NCBI GenBank assembly: GCA_900169235.1
Contig: FWCC01000539.1
Coordinates: 1 to 27,634 of the forward strand
DNA from: Zarea fungicola
Taxonomy: Eukaryota > Ascomycota > Sordariomycetes > Hypocreales > Cordycipitaceae
Direction of reading: 5' to 3'
Length of the DNA: 27,634 nt
Below the pieces are notes generated by a model that saw only the letters and a list, made by a program, of their open reading frames with translations, had not been told where the DNA came from and made no database searches. A program made the position numbers and the translations under genes. Below are positions 27,284 to 27,634 of this stretch, one piece after another. Position 1 is the first letter of the stretch; every line of letters begins with the position of its first letter.

Positions 27284-27634
27284 CTTGCCCAGGCATTTCC
27301 TTAGGAGGCATGCGGTCCGCAGTGTCATTGACTCAAACGTCAGCAGTGGCTTTGGGAAGTCATTTCACTTGGTAGGAACAATTAGGGGAGAGAAATCGGA
27401 TACTTGGCGAAACTTTGGATATGTTACAGGAGTTACTATAGAAGCCAACTGTCGCTTCCAGCGCCTTGAGCACCTCGTCTAAACCAGCGTCTCAAGACCG
27501 CTAAGTACTCTATCATTTGTCAAAGCAGGATGCTTCTATCTTGTTAATTATACACTACGTGTCTTTTCCACTAGCAAAGTGCAGTTTTACTTTTTACTTT
27601 CGCACGCGTGGTTACTACAGTGGGGTCAGGAAAG
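27284..27634. other. 3' flank and end of window
   Basis: Downstream sequence of the secreted 8-cysteine gene. No further gene was seen before the window ends. Confidence 0.5.

Noticed and set aside
26907..27482. 191-codon plus-strand frame overlapping the 8-Cys gene
   Set aside because: It has no ATG at its start and reads through the intron in another frame. The spliced secreted protein explains the sequence better.

Overview
The window is from a filamentous ascomycete, probably a Sordariomycete and perhaps Hypocreales. The evidence is short introns (about 45-180 nt, mostly 45-75) with GTAAGT-like donors and CTAAC/CTGAC branch sites, long AT-rich spacers, Kex2-processed secreted peptides, and protein families typical of Pezizomycotina. 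The organism call is inference. No rRNA, tRNA or CRISPR was seen.

Left part (1-9 kb): an AT-rich, gene-poor, decayed stretch; a glutathione reductase gene broken by two 1-nt indels; a two-exon conserved fungal nuclear-type protein; a CREB/ATF-type bZIP factor with an unusual DNA-contact signature; and an ADH6/7-type zinc alcohol dehydrogenase. Middle (9-20 kb): a four-exon stress-type SDR oxidoreductase, a small repeat-containing hypothetical protein, a hemerythrin (HHE) protein, a 90-aa likely mitochondrial membrane protein recoverable only by splicing, a four-exon glutathione-independent formaldehyde dehydrogenase-like enzyme, and a PAS hybrid histidine kinase. Most of these genes deal with redox, aldehyde or stress sensing. 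TGACGT-type motifs of the class bound by CREB/ATF factors lie upstream of the ADH, the SDR and the formaldehyde dehydrogenase, so a local stress regulon is possible but unproven.

Right part (20-27.6 kb): gene-poor and AT-rich, with two copies of a degenerate dispersed repeat, one looking RIP-mutated. It holds a group of small secreted cysteine-containing peptide genes, most with a hidden short last exon. These are a 4-Cys candidate (21.0-21.6 kb), a 6-Cys peptide (22.2-22.4 kb), a doubtful or broken one (23.9-24.1 kb), a CS-alpha-beta/defensin-like 8-Cys peptide (25.9-26.2 kb) and an 8-Cys peptide (26.7-27.3 kb). The last two are divergent around a shared promoter containing a perfect 9-bp inverted repeat. 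This peptide island is the most noteworthy part of the window. Exon coordinates were derived by hand from splice signals and reading frames and need transcript confirmation.
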